NCBI RefSeq assembly: GCF_036013525.1
Contig: NZ_CP107853.1
Location: forward strand, 5,828,001 to 5,892,000
DNA: 64,000 nt
DNA from: Nonomuraea sp. NBC_00507
Lineage (GTDB): Bacteria; Actinomycetota; Actinomycetes; Streptosporangiales; Streptosporangiaceae
Direction: 5' to 3'
The notes below the pieces were generated by a model. That model saw only the letters and a program-made list of their open reading frames with translations, was not told where the DNA came from and searched no databases. The position numbers and the translations under genes are program-made. Of this stretch, positions 19,384-29,056 are shown one piece after another; the stretch's first letter is position 1, and each line of letters starts with the position of its first letter.

Positions 19384-20642
19384 TCAAGGTCAAAGAACTC
19401 CCCGGCGAGGCCATCGTCACCGCGACGCAGGCCCCGTCGATCAAGAACAGCTTCCGCGCGTACATCCAGCGGGTGCGCGGCGGCGACATGGGAGCGCTGC
19501 CCGCCGTGCTCGGCCTGGTCGTGCTGTGCGTGGTCTTCGCCGTGGCCCGCCCGTCCTTCGTGACCGCGGGCAACTTCGCCAACCTGTTCACCCAGGGCGC
19601 CGCCGTCACGCTCATCGCGATGGGCCTGGTGTTCGTCCTGCTGCTCGGCGAGATCGACCTGTCGGCCGGCTTCGCCAGCGGCGTGTGCGCGGCGGTGCTC
19701 GCCGTCACGCTCACCAGCATGGGCCTGCCCTGGTACGTGTGCGCGCTGGCCGCCATCATCACCGGCGTGATCATCGGGACCGTGCTCGGCACGCTGGTGG
19801 CCAAGGTTGGCATACCGTCGTTCGTCGTGACGCTGGCCGCGTTCCTCGCCTTCCAGGGCCTGGTCCTGGTGCTGGTCGACGAGGGCACGAACATCTCCAT
19901 CCGGGACACCGTGATCGTCGCGATCGCGAACAGGAACCTGCCGCCGTGGCTCGGCTGGGCGCTGTACGCACTGTCCGTGGCGGTGTTCGCGGGCGTGCAA
20001 CTGCTGCGGGCCAGGAAGCGGGCCAAGCGGGGGCTGGTGGCCGACCCGCTGTCGCTGATCGCCTTCCGGGTCGGGGCGCTGGCGGTGCTGGCCGGGGCCG
20101 CGGTGTTCGTGCTCAACCTGGAGCGCAGCCGCAACCCCCTGCTGGTCTCGCTGACCGGCGTGCCGATCGTGGTCCCCGTCATCCTGGTGCTGCTGGTCGT
20201 GTGGACCGTGATCCTGCGGCGCACCGCGTTCGGCCGCCACCTCTATGCGGTCGGCGGGAACACCGAGGCCGCCCGCAGGGCGGGCATCCCGGTCGACCGG
20301 CTCAGGATCAGCGCGTTCGTGATCTGCTCCTCGATGGCCGCCATCGGCGGCATCGTGGCCGCTTCCCGCGCCAGCTCCGTCGACCCGAACACGGGCGGCA
20401 GCTCCGTCCTGCTGTACGCGGTCGGCGCCGCGGTCATCGGCGGAACGAGCCTGTTCGGCGGGAAGGGCCGGGTGCTCGACGCCGTGCTCGGCGGCGCCGT
20501 GGTGGCCGTGATCGAGAACGGCATGGGTCTGATGGGATACGGGGCGAGCGTGAAGTATCTGGTCACGGGGTCCGTTCTGCTGCTTGCCGCAGGCGTGGAC
20601 GCCTTGGCGCGCAAGCGGGCGGCTGCCGCTGGGTTAAGGTGA
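19380..20642 (+). CDS. xylH: Sugar ABC transporter permease, XylH type
   Basis: This 420-residue membrane subunit has the BPD_transp_2 fold with about ten spans. Clear family motifs are LLGEIDLSAGFASG, GIPSFVVTLAAFLAFQG, AVGGNTEAARRAGIPVDR and GGTSLFGGKGR. Its ATG overlaps the xylG stop (ATGA). A stretch of about 60 residues around residue 190-250 (LLRARKRAKRGL and following) is the longer cytoplasmic loop seen in XylH but not in RbsC. The reading frame extends upstream antisense-like into xylG; that part is not real. Confidence 0.92.
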   Translation: MIKVKELPGEAIVTATQAPSIKNSFRAYIQRVRGGDMGALPAVLGLVVLCVVFAVARPSFVTAGNFANLFTQGAAVTLIAMGLVFVLLLGEIDLSAGFASGVCAAVLAVTLTSMGLPWYVCALAAIITGVIIGTVLGTLVAKVGIPSFVVTLAAFLAFQGLVLVLVDEGTNISIRDTVIVAIANRNLPPWLGWALYALSVAVFAGVQLLRARKRAKRGLVADPLSLIAFRVGALAVLAGAAVFVLNLERSRNPLLVSLTGVPIVVPVILVLLVVWTVILRRTAFGRHLYAVGGNTEAARRAGIPVDRLRISAFVICSSMAAIGGIVAASRASSVDPNTGGSSVLLYAVGAAVIGGTSLFGGKGRVLDAVLGGAVVAVIENGMGLMGYGASVKYLVTGSVLLLAAGVDALARKRAAAAGLR

Positions 20643-20677
20643 TCGGCGACCAGCAGCCCCTGAAGGAACCCCAGCCC

Positions 20678-21883
20678 ATGCGTGCCGGCCCGTCACAAGA
20701 GGACATCAGACGCCACAACCTCGGCGCGCTGCTGCGTCACGTCCACCTCGGCGGGCCGATCTCGCGTGCCGAGCTGACCTCGAAGATGGGGCTCAACCGC
20801 AGCACGATCATGGCGCTGACCTCCGATCTCACCGCCGCCGGGCTGGTGCGCGAGGAGCTGCCCCGGGAGACGGGCCGCGCGGGCCGGCCCTCGCTCGTGG
20901 TGCGGCCCGAGTCGGCGCGCGTCTACGTGTTCGCCTTCGACGTGGGTCCCGACCGGCTCGCCGTCGCCCGGGTCGGTCTCGGCGGGGTCATCCTCGACCA
21001 ACTCGAGACCGTCCGGCGGCGGGGCGCGTTCGAGCTGGAGGAGCTGATCGGCGAGCTGGCCGGGTTCGCCCGCCAGATGCGGCGCAAGACCAGGGACGAC
21101 ACGGTCTGCGTCGGCGCGGCGGCGGCCGTGTCGGGCGGCGTGCGCAAGGCCGACGGCGTGGTCATGTTCGGGCCCAATCTGAAGGCCGAGAAGGTGCCGT
21201 TCGGCGAGGAGCTGGGCCGCAAGCTGGGTCTGGGGCTGCCGGTCAGCGTGGGCAACGACGCCAACCTGGCCGCGCTGGCCGAACACAGCCGCGGCGTCGG
21301 CGTCGCCGTCCGTGACCTCATCTACCTGCACGGCGACGTGGGGATCGGCGGCGGGATCATCGCGGGAGGGCATCTGCTCGGCGGCCACGACGGCTACGGC
21401 GGTGAGATCGGCCACATGGTGGTCAACCCGGGCGGCCGGGCGTGCGGCTGCGGCTCACACGGCTGCCTGGAGGCGGAGGTGGGGGAGCGGGCCCTGCTGG
21501 AGGCGGCCGGTCGGTTCGGGGCCGGGCCGCAGGGGCGGGACGCGGTGCGGGCCGTGGTCGAGGCCGCGGACCGGGGGGACATCGTCGCGCAGGAGGCGCT
21601 GAGCCGGATCGGCGAGTGGCTGGGGCTGGGCCTCGCGAACCTGGTGAACATCTTCAACCCGGAACTGCTGATCTTCGGGGGGATGTTGCGTGAGGTCTAT
21701 CTCGGGTCGGCGGCGCAGGTGCGTACGCAGCTGGCCCTGCACGCCATGGCGCCGCAGCGGGAGCGGCTGCGGTTGCGCACCTCGGCGCTGGGGGACGCGG
21801 CCACGCTGGTGGGCGCCGCCGAGCTGGCCTTCGCCCACGTCCTCGCCGACCCCCTGGAAGTCCTGGCCCGCGCCAACACCTGA
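20678..21883 (+). CDS. ROK family transcriptional repressor (Rok7B7/XylR-like)
   Basis: This 401-residue regulator has an N-terminal winged helix (residues about 15-75, ISRAELTSKMGLNRSTIMAL). The ROK sugar-kinase-like domain follows: YVFAFDVGPDRLAVARVGL, GVAVRDLIYLHGDVGIGGG, and the zinc signature EIGHMVVNPGGRACGCGSHGC. The DNA-binding domain marks it as a repressor and not a kinase. It follows xylH by 35 bases, with GAAGGA ahead of the ATG. In Streptomyces a ROK regulator (Rok7B7, recalled from literature) is linked to xylFGH, and orthology is likely. The gene converges on the first of three zinc metallopeptidase genes. Confidence 0.9.
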   Translation: MRAGPSQEDIRRHNLGALLRHVHLGGPISRAELTSKMGLNRSTIMALTSDLTAAGLVREELPRETGRAGRPSLVVRPESARVYVFAFDVGPDRLAVARVGLGGVILDQLETVRRRGAFELEELIGELAGFARQMRRKTRDDTVCVGAAAAVSGGVRKADGVVMFGPNLKAEKVPFGEELGRKLGLGLPVSVGNDANLAALAEHSRGVGVAVRDLIYLHGDVGIGGGIIAGGHLLGGHDGYGGEIGHMVVNPGGRACGCGSHGCLEAEVGERALLEAAGRFGAGPQGRDAVRAVVEAADRGDIVAQEALSRIGEWLGLGLANLVNIFNPELLIFGGMLREVYLGSAAQVRTQLALHAMAPQRERLRLRTSALGDAATLVGAAELAFAHVLADPLEVLARANT

Positions 21884-21888
21884 TCCTC

Positions 21889-22641
21889 TCAGGTGACCTT
21901 GGCCTTGGTCGCCGTCCACGTGTTGCAGAAGCCCGTGGCCCCGCCCCGATAGCCGCGGTCCTGCCAGAACGCCAGGTTCTTCGGCTTGCCGTGGATCTCG
22001 CTCTCCTCGGCCCGCCGGACGGCGTCGATCCATTCCTCCCACTCGATCCCGGGCTTGATCGACTCGAGCGTCGCACCGTAGAAGACTCCGGCGAAGCACT
22101 CGGCCTGCATCTCAAGACGATGGCTGAGCAAGGTGCGCGCGCTGCCGGACGCCGGCCAGTACAGCGCGCTCTGCGCGTCCAGCACGCCGGTGAGCTGCTG
22201 CACGTGGTGCCCCCACTCGTGGGCGACGGAGTGCGCCATGTTCATCCTGAAGGGGTCCCGCAGGTCCTGTCTCGTGATGCGGATGACGATCGTGCGCTGG
22301 TGCGGGCAGTAGTGGGCGCCGCTGCTGGTGATCTTCCCGCAGACGGAGTCGGCGCCTGTCGTGACCGTCACCTCGGGAGCGCTGTACGCCAGCCCGGCGG
22401 CCGCGAAGCGATCGGCCCAGAACCGGTCGGCGCAGCGGGCCATCGCCCGGTGGAAGGACTTCAGCGAGGCGACGACCCCTGCCCGGATCGCGGGGATCGC
22501 GCATGTCAGGCGGAGCTGGTCACCGCCCATCACGTCGGACAAGCCGGCCTGGGGAGTGCCCGGCGCCGCCGCCCGGGCCGGCCCCGATAAGAGAAGACCC
22601 GCGACCGTGCACGTAGCTGCCGCTACGAGAAGAGTGCGCAC
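21889..22641 (-). CDS. Secreted neutral zinc metallopeptidase, paralogue 2
   Basis: This 250-residue exported protein has a signal peptide ending ...GPARAAA. The zinc motif is HEWGHHVQQLTG, with Glu in RLEMQAECFAG as likely third ligand. Cys pairs CGKI and CPHQ probably form a disulfide near the active site. The C-terminal signature HGKPKNLAFWQDRGY...CNTW matches its three paralogues in this window. It is last in a same-strand tandem of three; the 36-base gap from its neighbour suggests co-transcription. Substrate and target are unknown. Confidence 0.85.
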   Translation of the reverse strand: MRTLLVAAATCTVAGLLLSGPARAAAPGTPQAGLSDVMGGDQLRLTCAIPAIRAGVVASLKSFHRAMARCADRFWADRFAAAGLAYSAPEVTVTTGADSVCGKITSSGAHYCPHQRTIVIRITRQDLRDPFRMNMAHSVAHEWGHHVQQLTGVLDAQSALYWPASGSARTLLSHRLEMQAECFAGVFYGATLESIKPGIEWEEWIDAVRRAEESEIHGKPKNLAFWQDRGYRGGATGFCNTWTATKAKVT

Positions 22642-22677
22642 GACCGCGGATAATAGATCAATATGTCGGGATTTGTC

Positions 22678-23490
22678 CTAGAGTACTTGCGACTTCGGCG
22701 CCTTGAAGGTGTTGCAGCCGCCCGCGGACTCGGTGTCGAAGCCGCGCTTCAGCCAGCGGCCCACCGTGGTGGGCTTGCCGTGCGTCTTCGAGCCCCAGTC
22801 CTCCGCATTCACCCCGATGAGACCCAGGCCGCCGCCGCTACCGCCGGCCTTGACGAGGAGGTCGAACTCGGTCTGCCGGCGGCCCAGCGTGTGCCACACG
22901 TCGCCGATGAACGCCCCGGACAGGCATTCGGCCTGCAACTCCAAGCGGCGCAGCTCGTCCAGCGCCCTGGCCAAGTTCTTGCCGTTGTAGCGCGTCAGGC
23001 CCTTGAACATGCCCGTGAGCTGCTGGATGTGGTGGCCGTACTCGTGGGCGACGGTCACCAGTAGGAGCATGTCCGACTGCTCCTCGACGAGGGCCGGTTG
23101 GACCAGGAGGCTGATCTTCTTGTTCGTCGGGCAGTACAGTGCCAGGGCGCCCGCGGGGTACTTGCCGCATCCGGTCGCCGCGCCGACCTTGGTGACCACC
23201 TGGAACGAGGGCTTGCTGAAGGCGAAGCCGGCCTTCTTGATCTTCGGTTCCCAGGCGGCGTTGAGGCAGTCGAGGACCACGTCCATATAGCCCTTGACCT
23301 CTTCCGCGCTCCCGGTCAAGACCTTCGGCTCCTCGCAGGTCTCGAGGCCCAGCTCGCCCGTCTTGTAAATCGCGTTCTTGGCCAGGACCGGCTTGTACAC
23401 CGGAGCGGAGACGGCTGCCGCAGGGGCCGTGCCGGCGAACAGCACGCTCGCCAGGGCGCCCGCCATGAGCGCCAATCGGGGGATACGCAT
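22678..23490 (-). CDS. Secreted neutral zinc metallopeptidase, paralogue 3
   Basis: This 270-residue exported protein starts at the ATG at 23490, with a basic n-region and a hydrophobic core ending ...APAAAVSA. It carries HEYGHHIQQLTG, then ELQAECLSG with the probable third zinc ligand. The N-terminal region contains YKTGELGLETCEEPKV, close to the YKTGRL...C block of the next gene, which supports recent duplication. The C-terminal HGKPTTVGRWLKRGF...CNTF signature is present. The open frame extends beyond the start, but only as a mirror of the neighbouring gene. Confidence 0.85.
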   Translation of the reverse strand: MRIPRLALMAGALASVLFAGTAPAAAVSAPVYKPVLAKNAIYKTGELGLETCEEPKVLTGSAEEVKGYMDVVLDCLNAAWEPKIKKAGFAFSKPSFQVVTKVGAATGCGKYPAGALALYCPTNKKISLLVQPALVEEQSDMLLLVTVAHEYGHHIQQLTGMFKGLTRYNGKNLARALDELRRLELQAECLSGAFIGDVWHTLGRRQTEFDLLVKAGGSGGGLGLIGVNAEDWGSKTHGKPTTVGRWLKRGFDTESAGGCNTFKAPKSQVL

Positions 23491-23546
23491 GGGAACGAAC
23501 CCTAGTAAAGAGGGAGTTCCAGGTAAAGGAAGATTAAAGCGTGGCG

Positions 23547-24428
23547 TCAGTTGACATTGCGATGGTTCGCGGCCCACGTGTTGCATGAGCCAGGAGTGCC
23601 GCGGTTGAAGCCCCGTGACATCCAGGCGGCCTGCGTCGGGCCCTTGCCGTGGTCGTTCTGCGGCCACCCCTTGGCGCCGTTCTTCCTGAACCAGTCCACC
23701 GTGTACGCCCAGTCCGCGTCGGTGACCAGCGGCGTGCCCTGCATCGTGCTCATGAAGATCGACGAGAAGCACTCGGCCTGCAGCTCCGACTTGCGCGAGA
23801 GCATGAGCCGCTGGGCCTTGGTCGCTCCCATCCTTGCCGTCCAGTAGTAGTTCCAGATGCCGGAGATCTGCTGGACGTGGTGGCCGTACTCGTGGGCGAT
23901 CAGCCGCGTGATGCCCAGCGGGAACGGGTTGCGCAGCTGGTCCCGGCTGATCATCAGGTACATGGTGCGGTCGGTGGAGCAGTAGACGCCGTCGGCGCCG
24001 GTGTTCCAGGACCCACAGGGCGTCTTGATCTTGCTGGTGATGATGCGCAGGCGCGGCTTGGCGAAGGGCAGCCCGGCCTTGCGGAACTGGGCGCCCCACG
24101 CCCTGTTCAGGCACCCGGTGACGCGGGTGAGGAAACGCCGGTACGCCGTCATGCTGCCGGCCGGCAGGTGACCGGGCGAGCAGTTCACGTCGGCCAGCCG
24201 CCCCGTCTTGTAGAGCGGGTTCGCCGTGGCCAGCGCCTTGCCCGGCGCCGCCTTCTTCCCGTCGGCCGCCTTCACCGGCGGTGAGACGATCTGCTGGGCC
24301 TCGTTGGCCGACTCCGTCGAGGTCGTGGCCACGTCGGCGAGCACGAGCACCAGACCGGCCGCCGCCAGAGCGAGCGCCAGAAGCGCGGCGACGAGTGCCA
24401 CAAGTTTGCTTATGGGGACGGAGTTCAT
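23547..24428 (-). CDS. Membrane-anchored neutral zinc metallopeptidase, paralogue 4
   Basis: This 293-residue protein has a long uncleaved-looking N-terminal hydrophobic segment (residues about 8-32, LVALVAALLALALAAAGLVL) and no obvious cleavage site, so it may stay anchored in the membrane. The extracellular part has YKTGRLADVNC, the zinc motif HEYGHHVQQISG and ELQAECFSS. The C-terminal HGKGPTQAAWMSRGF...CNTW completes the family signature. It is first of the three tandem genes and shares a 123-base divergent promoter region with dxs. Confidence 0.85.
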   Translation of the reverse strand: MNSVPISKLVALVAALLALALAAAGLVLVLADVATTSTESANEAQQIVSPPVKAADGKKAAPGKALATANPLYKTGRLADVNCSPGHLPAGSMTAYRRFLTRVTGCLNRAWGAQFRKAGLPFAKPRLRIITSKIKTPCGSWNTGADGVYCSTDRTMYLMISRDQLRNPFPLGITRLIAHEYGHHVQQISGIWNYYWTARMGATKAQRLMLSRKSELQAECFSSIFMSTMQGTPLVTDADWAYTVDWFRKNGAKGWPQNDHGKGPTQAAWMSRGFNRGTPGSCNTWAANHRNVN

Positions 24429-24551
24429 AGGTACCGAAAGACTAGGTCAAGATCGGACATATGTGGGTGCGTTTGACTCGATGGAGTCAGCGAGGCGTCC
24501 GCGAACTACACTCGGGGGGTCGGCGCACAAGAGCAGAGGGGAGTCGGATCC

Positions 24552-26441
24552 GTGAGCGGGTTGCTGGGCTCGATCAAGGGACCGGACGACGTCAAACGGC
24601 TGGCGGCAGAGGAGCTGCCGGGGCTCGCGGGGGAGATCCGTGACCTGCTCGTCGACTCGTGCGCGAGATTCGGCGGCCATCTGGGCCCCAACCTCGGTGT
24701 CGTGGAGCTCACCCTCGCCGTGCACCGCGTCTTCGACTCCCCGCGCGACCCGATCGTCTGGGACACCGGACACCAGGCCTACGTGCATAAGCTCCTCACC
24801 GGCCGGGCCGCCGGGTTCGCGGCGCTCAAGCAGGAGGGCGGCCTGTCCGGCTATCCGAGCCAGGCCGAGTCCGAGCACGACTTCGTGGAAAACTCCCACG
24901 CCTCGACCGCGCTGTCCTACGCCGACGGGCTGGCCAAGGCGTTCAAGGTGCGCGGCGAGCACGACCGCACGGTCGTCGCGGTGATCGGCGACGGCGCGCT
25001 GACCGGAGGCATGGCCTGGGAGGCGCTCAACAACATCGCCGCCGGCGCGGACCTGCCGGTCGTGATCGTGGTCAACGACAACGGCCGCTCCTACTCGCCC
25101 ACGATCGGCGGGCTCGCCTCCCACCTGTCCTCACTGCGGGTCAACCGCCGCTATGAGGACTTCCTCGACTACGTCAAGGACAAGATCGGCAACGTTCCGC
25201 TGCTCTACGACGCGCTGCACGGCGTGAAGAAGGGCGTCAAGGACGTGCTGGCGCCGCAGGTCATGTTCGAGGACCTCGGGCTGAAATACCTCGGCCCCAT
25301 CGACGGCCACGACGAGCAGGCCATGGAGGCCGCCCTGCGCAAGGCCCGCGACTTCCGCGGCCCCGTCATCGTGCACGCGGTCACCCAGAAGGGCCGCGGC
25401 TACACGCCGGCGGAAAACCACGACGAGGACCAGTTCCACGGCCCCGGACCTTTCGACAAGGTCACGGGCCAGGAGAAGCCCAAGGGCCGCATCTGGACCA
25501 ACGTGTTCAGCGAGGAGCTCGTCCGGCTCGGCAAAGAGCGGGACGACATCGTCGCCATCACCGCGGCCATGCTCCACCCGACGGGGCTCAACGCGTTCGC
25601 CGAGGCCTACCCCGAGCGCATCTACGACGTGGGCATCGCCGAGCAGCACGCGCTGACCAGCGCCGCCGGGCTGGCACTCGGCGGCATGCACCCGGTCGTG
25701 GCCGTCTACGCCACGTTCCTCAACCGGGCCTTCGACCAGCTCCTCATGGACGTCGCCCTGCACCGGCTGCCGGTGACCGTCGTGCTCGACCGGGCGGGCG
25801 TCACGGGTGACGACGGCGCCAGCCACAACGGCATGTGGGACCTGTCCATCCTCCAAGTGGTGCCCGGGCTCAGGATCGCGGTGCCGCGCGACGGGGACCG
25901 GCTCACCGAGTTGCTGCGCGAGGCCGTGGAGGTCACCGACGGCCCGACCGTGCTGCGTTTCCCCAAAGGCCCGGTGGCCGAGGCGGTCGAGCCGGTCGGC
26001 AAGCTGGGCGAGATGGATCTGCTGCGCGCCCCCGTGGGAGAGCCTGACGTGCTGCTGGTCGGTGTGGGGCCGATGGCGCAGGTCTGCCTGGACGCGGCCG
26101 TCATGCTCGACGCCCAGGGCATCGCGGCCACCGTGGTCGACCCGCGCTGGGTCAAGCCGCTGGACGAGGCGCTCGTGCTGGCCGCGAGCGCGCACAAGCT
26201 GGTGGCCGTCGTGGAGGACAACGGCCGGGTCGGCGGAGTGGGCGACGCCGTGGCGCGGCTGCTGCGCGACGCCGACGTCGACGTGCCCGTGCGCACCTAC
26301 GGCATCCCGCAGGAGTTCCTCGACCACGCCAAGCGGGCCGCGATCCTCGGCCAGATCGGCCTGACCGGCCAGGACCTCGCCCGCCAGATCACCGAGGCCG
26401 TCGCGAAGCGGACCTCCCACGTGGAGCCTGCCCGCCAGTGA
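24552..26441 (+). CDS. dxs: 1-Deoxy-D-xylulose-5-phosphate synthase
   Basis: This 629-residue enzyme condenses pyruvate and glyceraldehyde-3-phosphate, the entry step of the MEP isoprenoid route, using thiamine diphosphate and magnesium. The ThDP-binding motif is [16 protein letters not shown]; other blocks are [43 protein letters not shown] and [17 protein letters not shown]. The C-terminal transketolase domain includes [12 protein letters not shown]. The start is GTG at 24552. A TACACT at 24507-24512 is a possible -10 element. Its last 53 bases overlap the convergent DedA gene. It would supply precursor for prenyl synthesis, including the synthase at 62904. Confidence 0.97.
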   Translation: MSGLLGSIKGPDDVKRLAAEELPGLAGEIRDLLVDSCARFGGHLGPNLGVVELTLAVHRVFDSPRDPIVWDTGHQAYVHKLLTGRAAGFAALKQEGGLSGYPSQAESEHDFVENSHASTALSYADGLAKAFKVRGEHDRTVVAVIGDGALTGGMAWEALNNIAAGADLPVVIVVNDNGRSYSPTIGGLASHLSSLRVNRRYEDFLDYVKDKIGNVPLLYDALHGVKKGVKDVLAPQVMFEDLGLKYLGPIDGHDEQAMEAALRKARDFRGPVIVHAVTQKGRGYTPAENHDEDQFHGPGPFDKVTGQEKPKGRIWTNVFSEELVRLGKERDDIVAITAAMLHPTGLNAFAEAYPERIYDVGIAEQHALTSAAGLALGGMHPVVAVYATFLNRAFDQLLMDVALHRLPVTVVLDRAGVTGDDGASHNGMWDLSILQVVPGLRIAVPRDGDRLTELLREAVEVTDGPTVLRFPKGPVAEAVEPVGKLGEMDLLRAPVGEPDVLLVGVGPMAQVCLDAAVMLDAQGIAATVVDPRWVKPLDEALVLAASAHKLVAVVEDNGRVGGVGDAVARLLRDADVDVPVRTYGIPQEFLDHAKRAAILGQIGLTGQDLARQITEAVAKRTSHVEPARQ

Positions 26442-27024
26442 GCGCCCTGCGGACCGCGGCGGAGATCCCCAGCACGACGATCACCGCCGCGGCCGCGATC
26501 GGCACCAGCCACTCCGCGTGTTGCCGCGCCACACCACCCGCCACGGCGCCGAGCGTGACGTACGCGCTCACCCAGGCCGTGCTGCCGGCCATCGCCCACG
26601 GCATGAACGTGCGATAGGGCATGCCGACCGTGCCCGCCACGGCCGGGGTCAGCGCGTGCAGCACCGGCAGGAAATACGCCAGCGCCAGCGCCCATCCCTT
26701 GCGCTCGAACAGCTGCTCCGCGCGCTGCCACCGGGCCTCGCCGACGCGCCGCCCAAGCCGCCCGTGCCGCAGCCGGGTCCCGTACCGGCGGCCCAGGAAA
26801 TGGCCGCCCGAGGCGCCTGCGAAGCACGCCAGCATGCCCGCGCCGATCAGCGCCAGCGCCTCCGGCGCACTGTCCGCGCTGGCGCCCGCGACCAGCAGCA
26901 GGGTGTCGCCCGGCGTGATCAGGCCGACTCCGACCGAGGCGTCCAGCGTCAGGAAGACCAGCAGGAGCAGCATCACCACGCCGAGGTCTTGCCGGGCCAG
27001 AGTGTCGAGCAGACCATGGGACAT
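26389..27024 (-). CDS. DedA/VTT-domain membrane protein
   Basis: This 211-residue integral membrane protein has the DedA arrangement: an N-terminal reentrant region ([23 protein letters not shown]) and [15 protein letters not shown]. These are followed by [20 protein letters not shown], where the family has its conserved Arg/Pro segment, and two terminal spans. DedA-family proteins are implicated in phospholipid scrambling and membrane homeostasis. The usual G-R-F-x-P motif reads [12 protein letters not shown] here, without the Arg, so it is a divergent member. The basic tail ([10 protein letters not shown]) overlaps the 3' end of dxs. Confidence 0.78.
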   Translation of the reverse strand: MSHGLLDTLARQDLGVVMLLLLVFLTLDASVGVGLITPGDTLLLVAGASADSAPEALALIGAGMLACFAGASGGHFLGRRYGTRLRHGRLGRRVGEARWQRAEQLFERKGWALALAYFLPVLHALTPAVAGTVGMPYRTFMPWAMAGSTAWVSAYVTLGAVAGGVARQHAEWLVPIAAAAVIVVLGISAAVRRALTGGQAPRGRSASRRPR

Positions 27025-27133
27025 AGTCCAGGACCGCTACCCCGATCCGGGAGGATCATCGGGAACGTCACGGAACCATCCCCGTCAAGGAATCAAGGAA
27101 TGATCGCCTAGCGTATGGGAAGGATCACTGGCC

Positions 27134-28603
27134 GTGGAGATCTTTCGTACGAAGTCCGTCGAGCAGTCGATCCGTGACACCGAGGATCCCGAGCATCAGC
27201 TGCGTAAACGCCTGACCGCCACGGACCTCACGGTCTTCGGCATCGGCGTGATCATCGGCACCGGGATCTTCGTGCTCACAGGAACGGTCGCGAAAGGACT
27301 GGCGGGGCCTGCGGTGGCGCTGTCGTTCGTCGTGGCGGGCATCGTCTGCGGGCTGGCCGCCCTGTGCTACGCCGAGTTCGCCTCCACGATCCCGGTGGCC
27401 GGGTCGGCCTACACGTTCGCCTTCGCCACCCTGGGCGAGTTCCCCGCCTGGGTGATCGGCTGGGACCTGCTCCTGGAGCTGGCGCTGGCGGCGGCCGTGG
27501 TGGCGACCGGCTGGTCCGGCTATTTCGCCTCGATGCTGGCCTCCATCGGCATCCCCCTGCCGGAGTCCATCGCCGGGGCGAATCCCGTGGTCAACGTCCC
27601 CGCCGTGCTCATCATCGCCATCCTCACCGCGATCCTGGTCGCCGGCATCAAGCTCTCCTCCCGGGTCAACCTCGTCCTGGTGGTCACCAAAGTCGCGGTG
27701 GTGCTGCTCGTCATCATCGCCGGGCTGTTCTTCATCCGGGCCGCCAACTACACGCCGTTCATCCCCGAGGCGGTGTCCACACCGCGCGTCGGCGGACTGA
27801 ACGCGCCGCTGATCCAGGTGCTGTTCGGGATCACGCCGGTGGCCTTCGGCGTGATCGGCATCTTCAGCGCCGCGGCGATCGTGTTCTTCGCCTTCATCGG
27901 CTTCGACATCGTCGCCACCGCCGCGGAGGAGACCCTCGAGCCGCAGCGGGACGTGCCCCGCGGCATTCTCGGCTCACTGGCGATCTGCACGTTCCTGTAC
28001 GTCGCCGTCTCGCTGGTCGTCGTGGGCATGCAGAACTACAGCCAGCTGAGCACGTCCGCGCCGCTGTCGGACGCCTTCCGGGCCGTCGGGCACCCGTGGC
28101 TGGCCACGATCATCAGCGTGGGCGCGATCGCCGGCCTGACGACCGTGGTGCTGGTGCTGCTGCTGGGCCAGACCCGGGTGTTGTTCGCGATGTCCCGTGA
28201 CGGGCTGATGCCGCGCGCGCTGGCGGCGGTCCACCCCCGGTTCGGCACGCCGACCAGGCTCACCGTCGTGATCGGCGTGGTGACGATGGCGCTGGCCGGT
28301 TTCGTGGACTTCGAGGAGCTGGCCGAGCTGGTCAACATCGGCACGCTGTTCGCGTTCGTGGTGGTCTCGATCGGCGTGGTCGTGCTCAGGCGCACCCGGC
28401 CGGACCTGCCCCGCGCCTTCCGCGCGCCGCTCGTGCCGCTGCTGCCGATCCTGTCCGTGCTGGCCTGCATTTACCTGATGCTGAACCTGCCGGTCGAGAC
28501 CTGGCTGCGGTTCCTGATCTGGATGGCCGTCGGCGTGGTCATCTACTTCGGCTACAGCTACTGGCACAGCAGGACGGCCGCGCCCGTGAAGGGCGGGCGC
28601 TAG
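27134..28603 (+). CDS. APC family amino-acid permease
   Basis: This 489-residue transporter has twelve predicted spans. It carries the APC-family signature in the first helix (GIGVIIGTGIFVLTG), the conserved AGSAYTFAFATLGEFPAW block and FFAFIGFDIVATAAEETLEP in helix 6. It resembles the YfnA/CAT subfamily of cationic or neutral amino-acid permeases; the substrate cannot be read from sequence. GTG at 27134 is the start. It diverges from the DedA gene and converges on the inhibitor-like gene. Confidence 0.9.
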   Translation: MEIFRTKSVEQSIRDTEDPEHQLRKRLTATDLTVFGIGVIIGTGIFVLTGTVAKGLAGPAVALSFVVAGIVCGLAALCYAEFASTIPVAGSAYTFAFATLGEFPAWVIGWDLLLELALAAAVVATGWSGYFASMLASIGIPLPESIAGANPVVNVPAVLIIAILTAILVAGIKLSSRVNLVLVVTKVAVVLLVIIAGLFFIRAANYTPFIPEAVSTPRVGGLNAPLIQVLFGITPVAFGVIGIFSAAAIVFFAFIGFDIVATAAEETLEPQRDVPRGILGSLAICTFLYVAVSLVVVGMQNYSQLSTSAPLSDAFRAVGHPWLATIISVGAIAGLTTVVLVLLLGQTRVLFAMSRDGLMPRALAAVHPRFGTPTRLTVVIGVVTMALAGFVDFEELAELVNIGTLFAFVVVSIGVVVLRRTRPDLPRAFRAPLVPLLPILSVLACIYLMLNLPVETWLRFLIWMAVGVVIYFGYSYWHSRTAAPVKGGR

Positions 28604-28618
28604 CCCGCCCCGCACCGG

Positions 28619-28999
28619 TCAGGAGAGCAGCTTCCCGCCCGCGGCCTGCATCACGCAGAAGTTGCGGTATCCCTTGCTCCACTCCACCTTCTTGCCGCGC
28701 CAGGTGCCCGTGATCGCCACCGCGTACGGCTCGAGCTTCTGATCGCAGGTCTCGTCCGCCGGGACGTGGATCTGGTTGAAGTCGCCCCCGATCTTGCGGA
28801 TCACGTCGCAGGCTGCGCGTGGGTGGGGATGGGTGCCGCCGTCGGGACCGCAGCGGAGCGTGCCGCCCCGCGTCGGGCTGCCCTTCGTAGCGATCGCGAT
28901 CTTCAGTTTGCCCTTGGGTGGGCGGGCCGCCTGCGCGGCGGGGGACGAGCACGCCAGGAACGCCGCGCAGAGCGCGATCGTACCGATCGTTCGCATCAT
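28619..28999 (-). CDS. Secreted subtilisin-inhibitor-like (SSI family) protein
   Basis: This 126-residue exported protein has a signal peptide (TIGTIALCAAFLACSSPAA) and a mature domain like Streptomyces subtilisin inhibitor. The first disulfide region reads LRCGPDGGTHPHPRAAC, then GGDFNQI, the reactive-loop region ETCDQKLEPYAV and the last Cys in YRNFCVMQ. The four Cys match the two disulfides of SSI. Aligning the loop Cys suggests Gln at P1 and Lys at P1', unlike the usual Met or Lys/Arg, so target specificity may be shifted. Two adjacent ATG codons (28999, 28996) follow GGAGGG. It lies between a permease and the fad operon. Confidence 0.82.
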   Translation of the reverse strand: MMRTIGTIALCAAFLACSSPAAQAARPPKGKLKIAIATKGSPTRGGTLRCGPDGGTHPHPRAACDVIRKIGGDFNQIHVPADETCDQKLEPYAVAITGTWRGKKVEWSKGYRNFCVMQAAGGKLLS

Positions 29000-29056
29000 G
29001 ATTACCCTCCGTTCGTCGTGCGGCACCAAACGCTACGGAGGTGAAGGTCATGAAAA

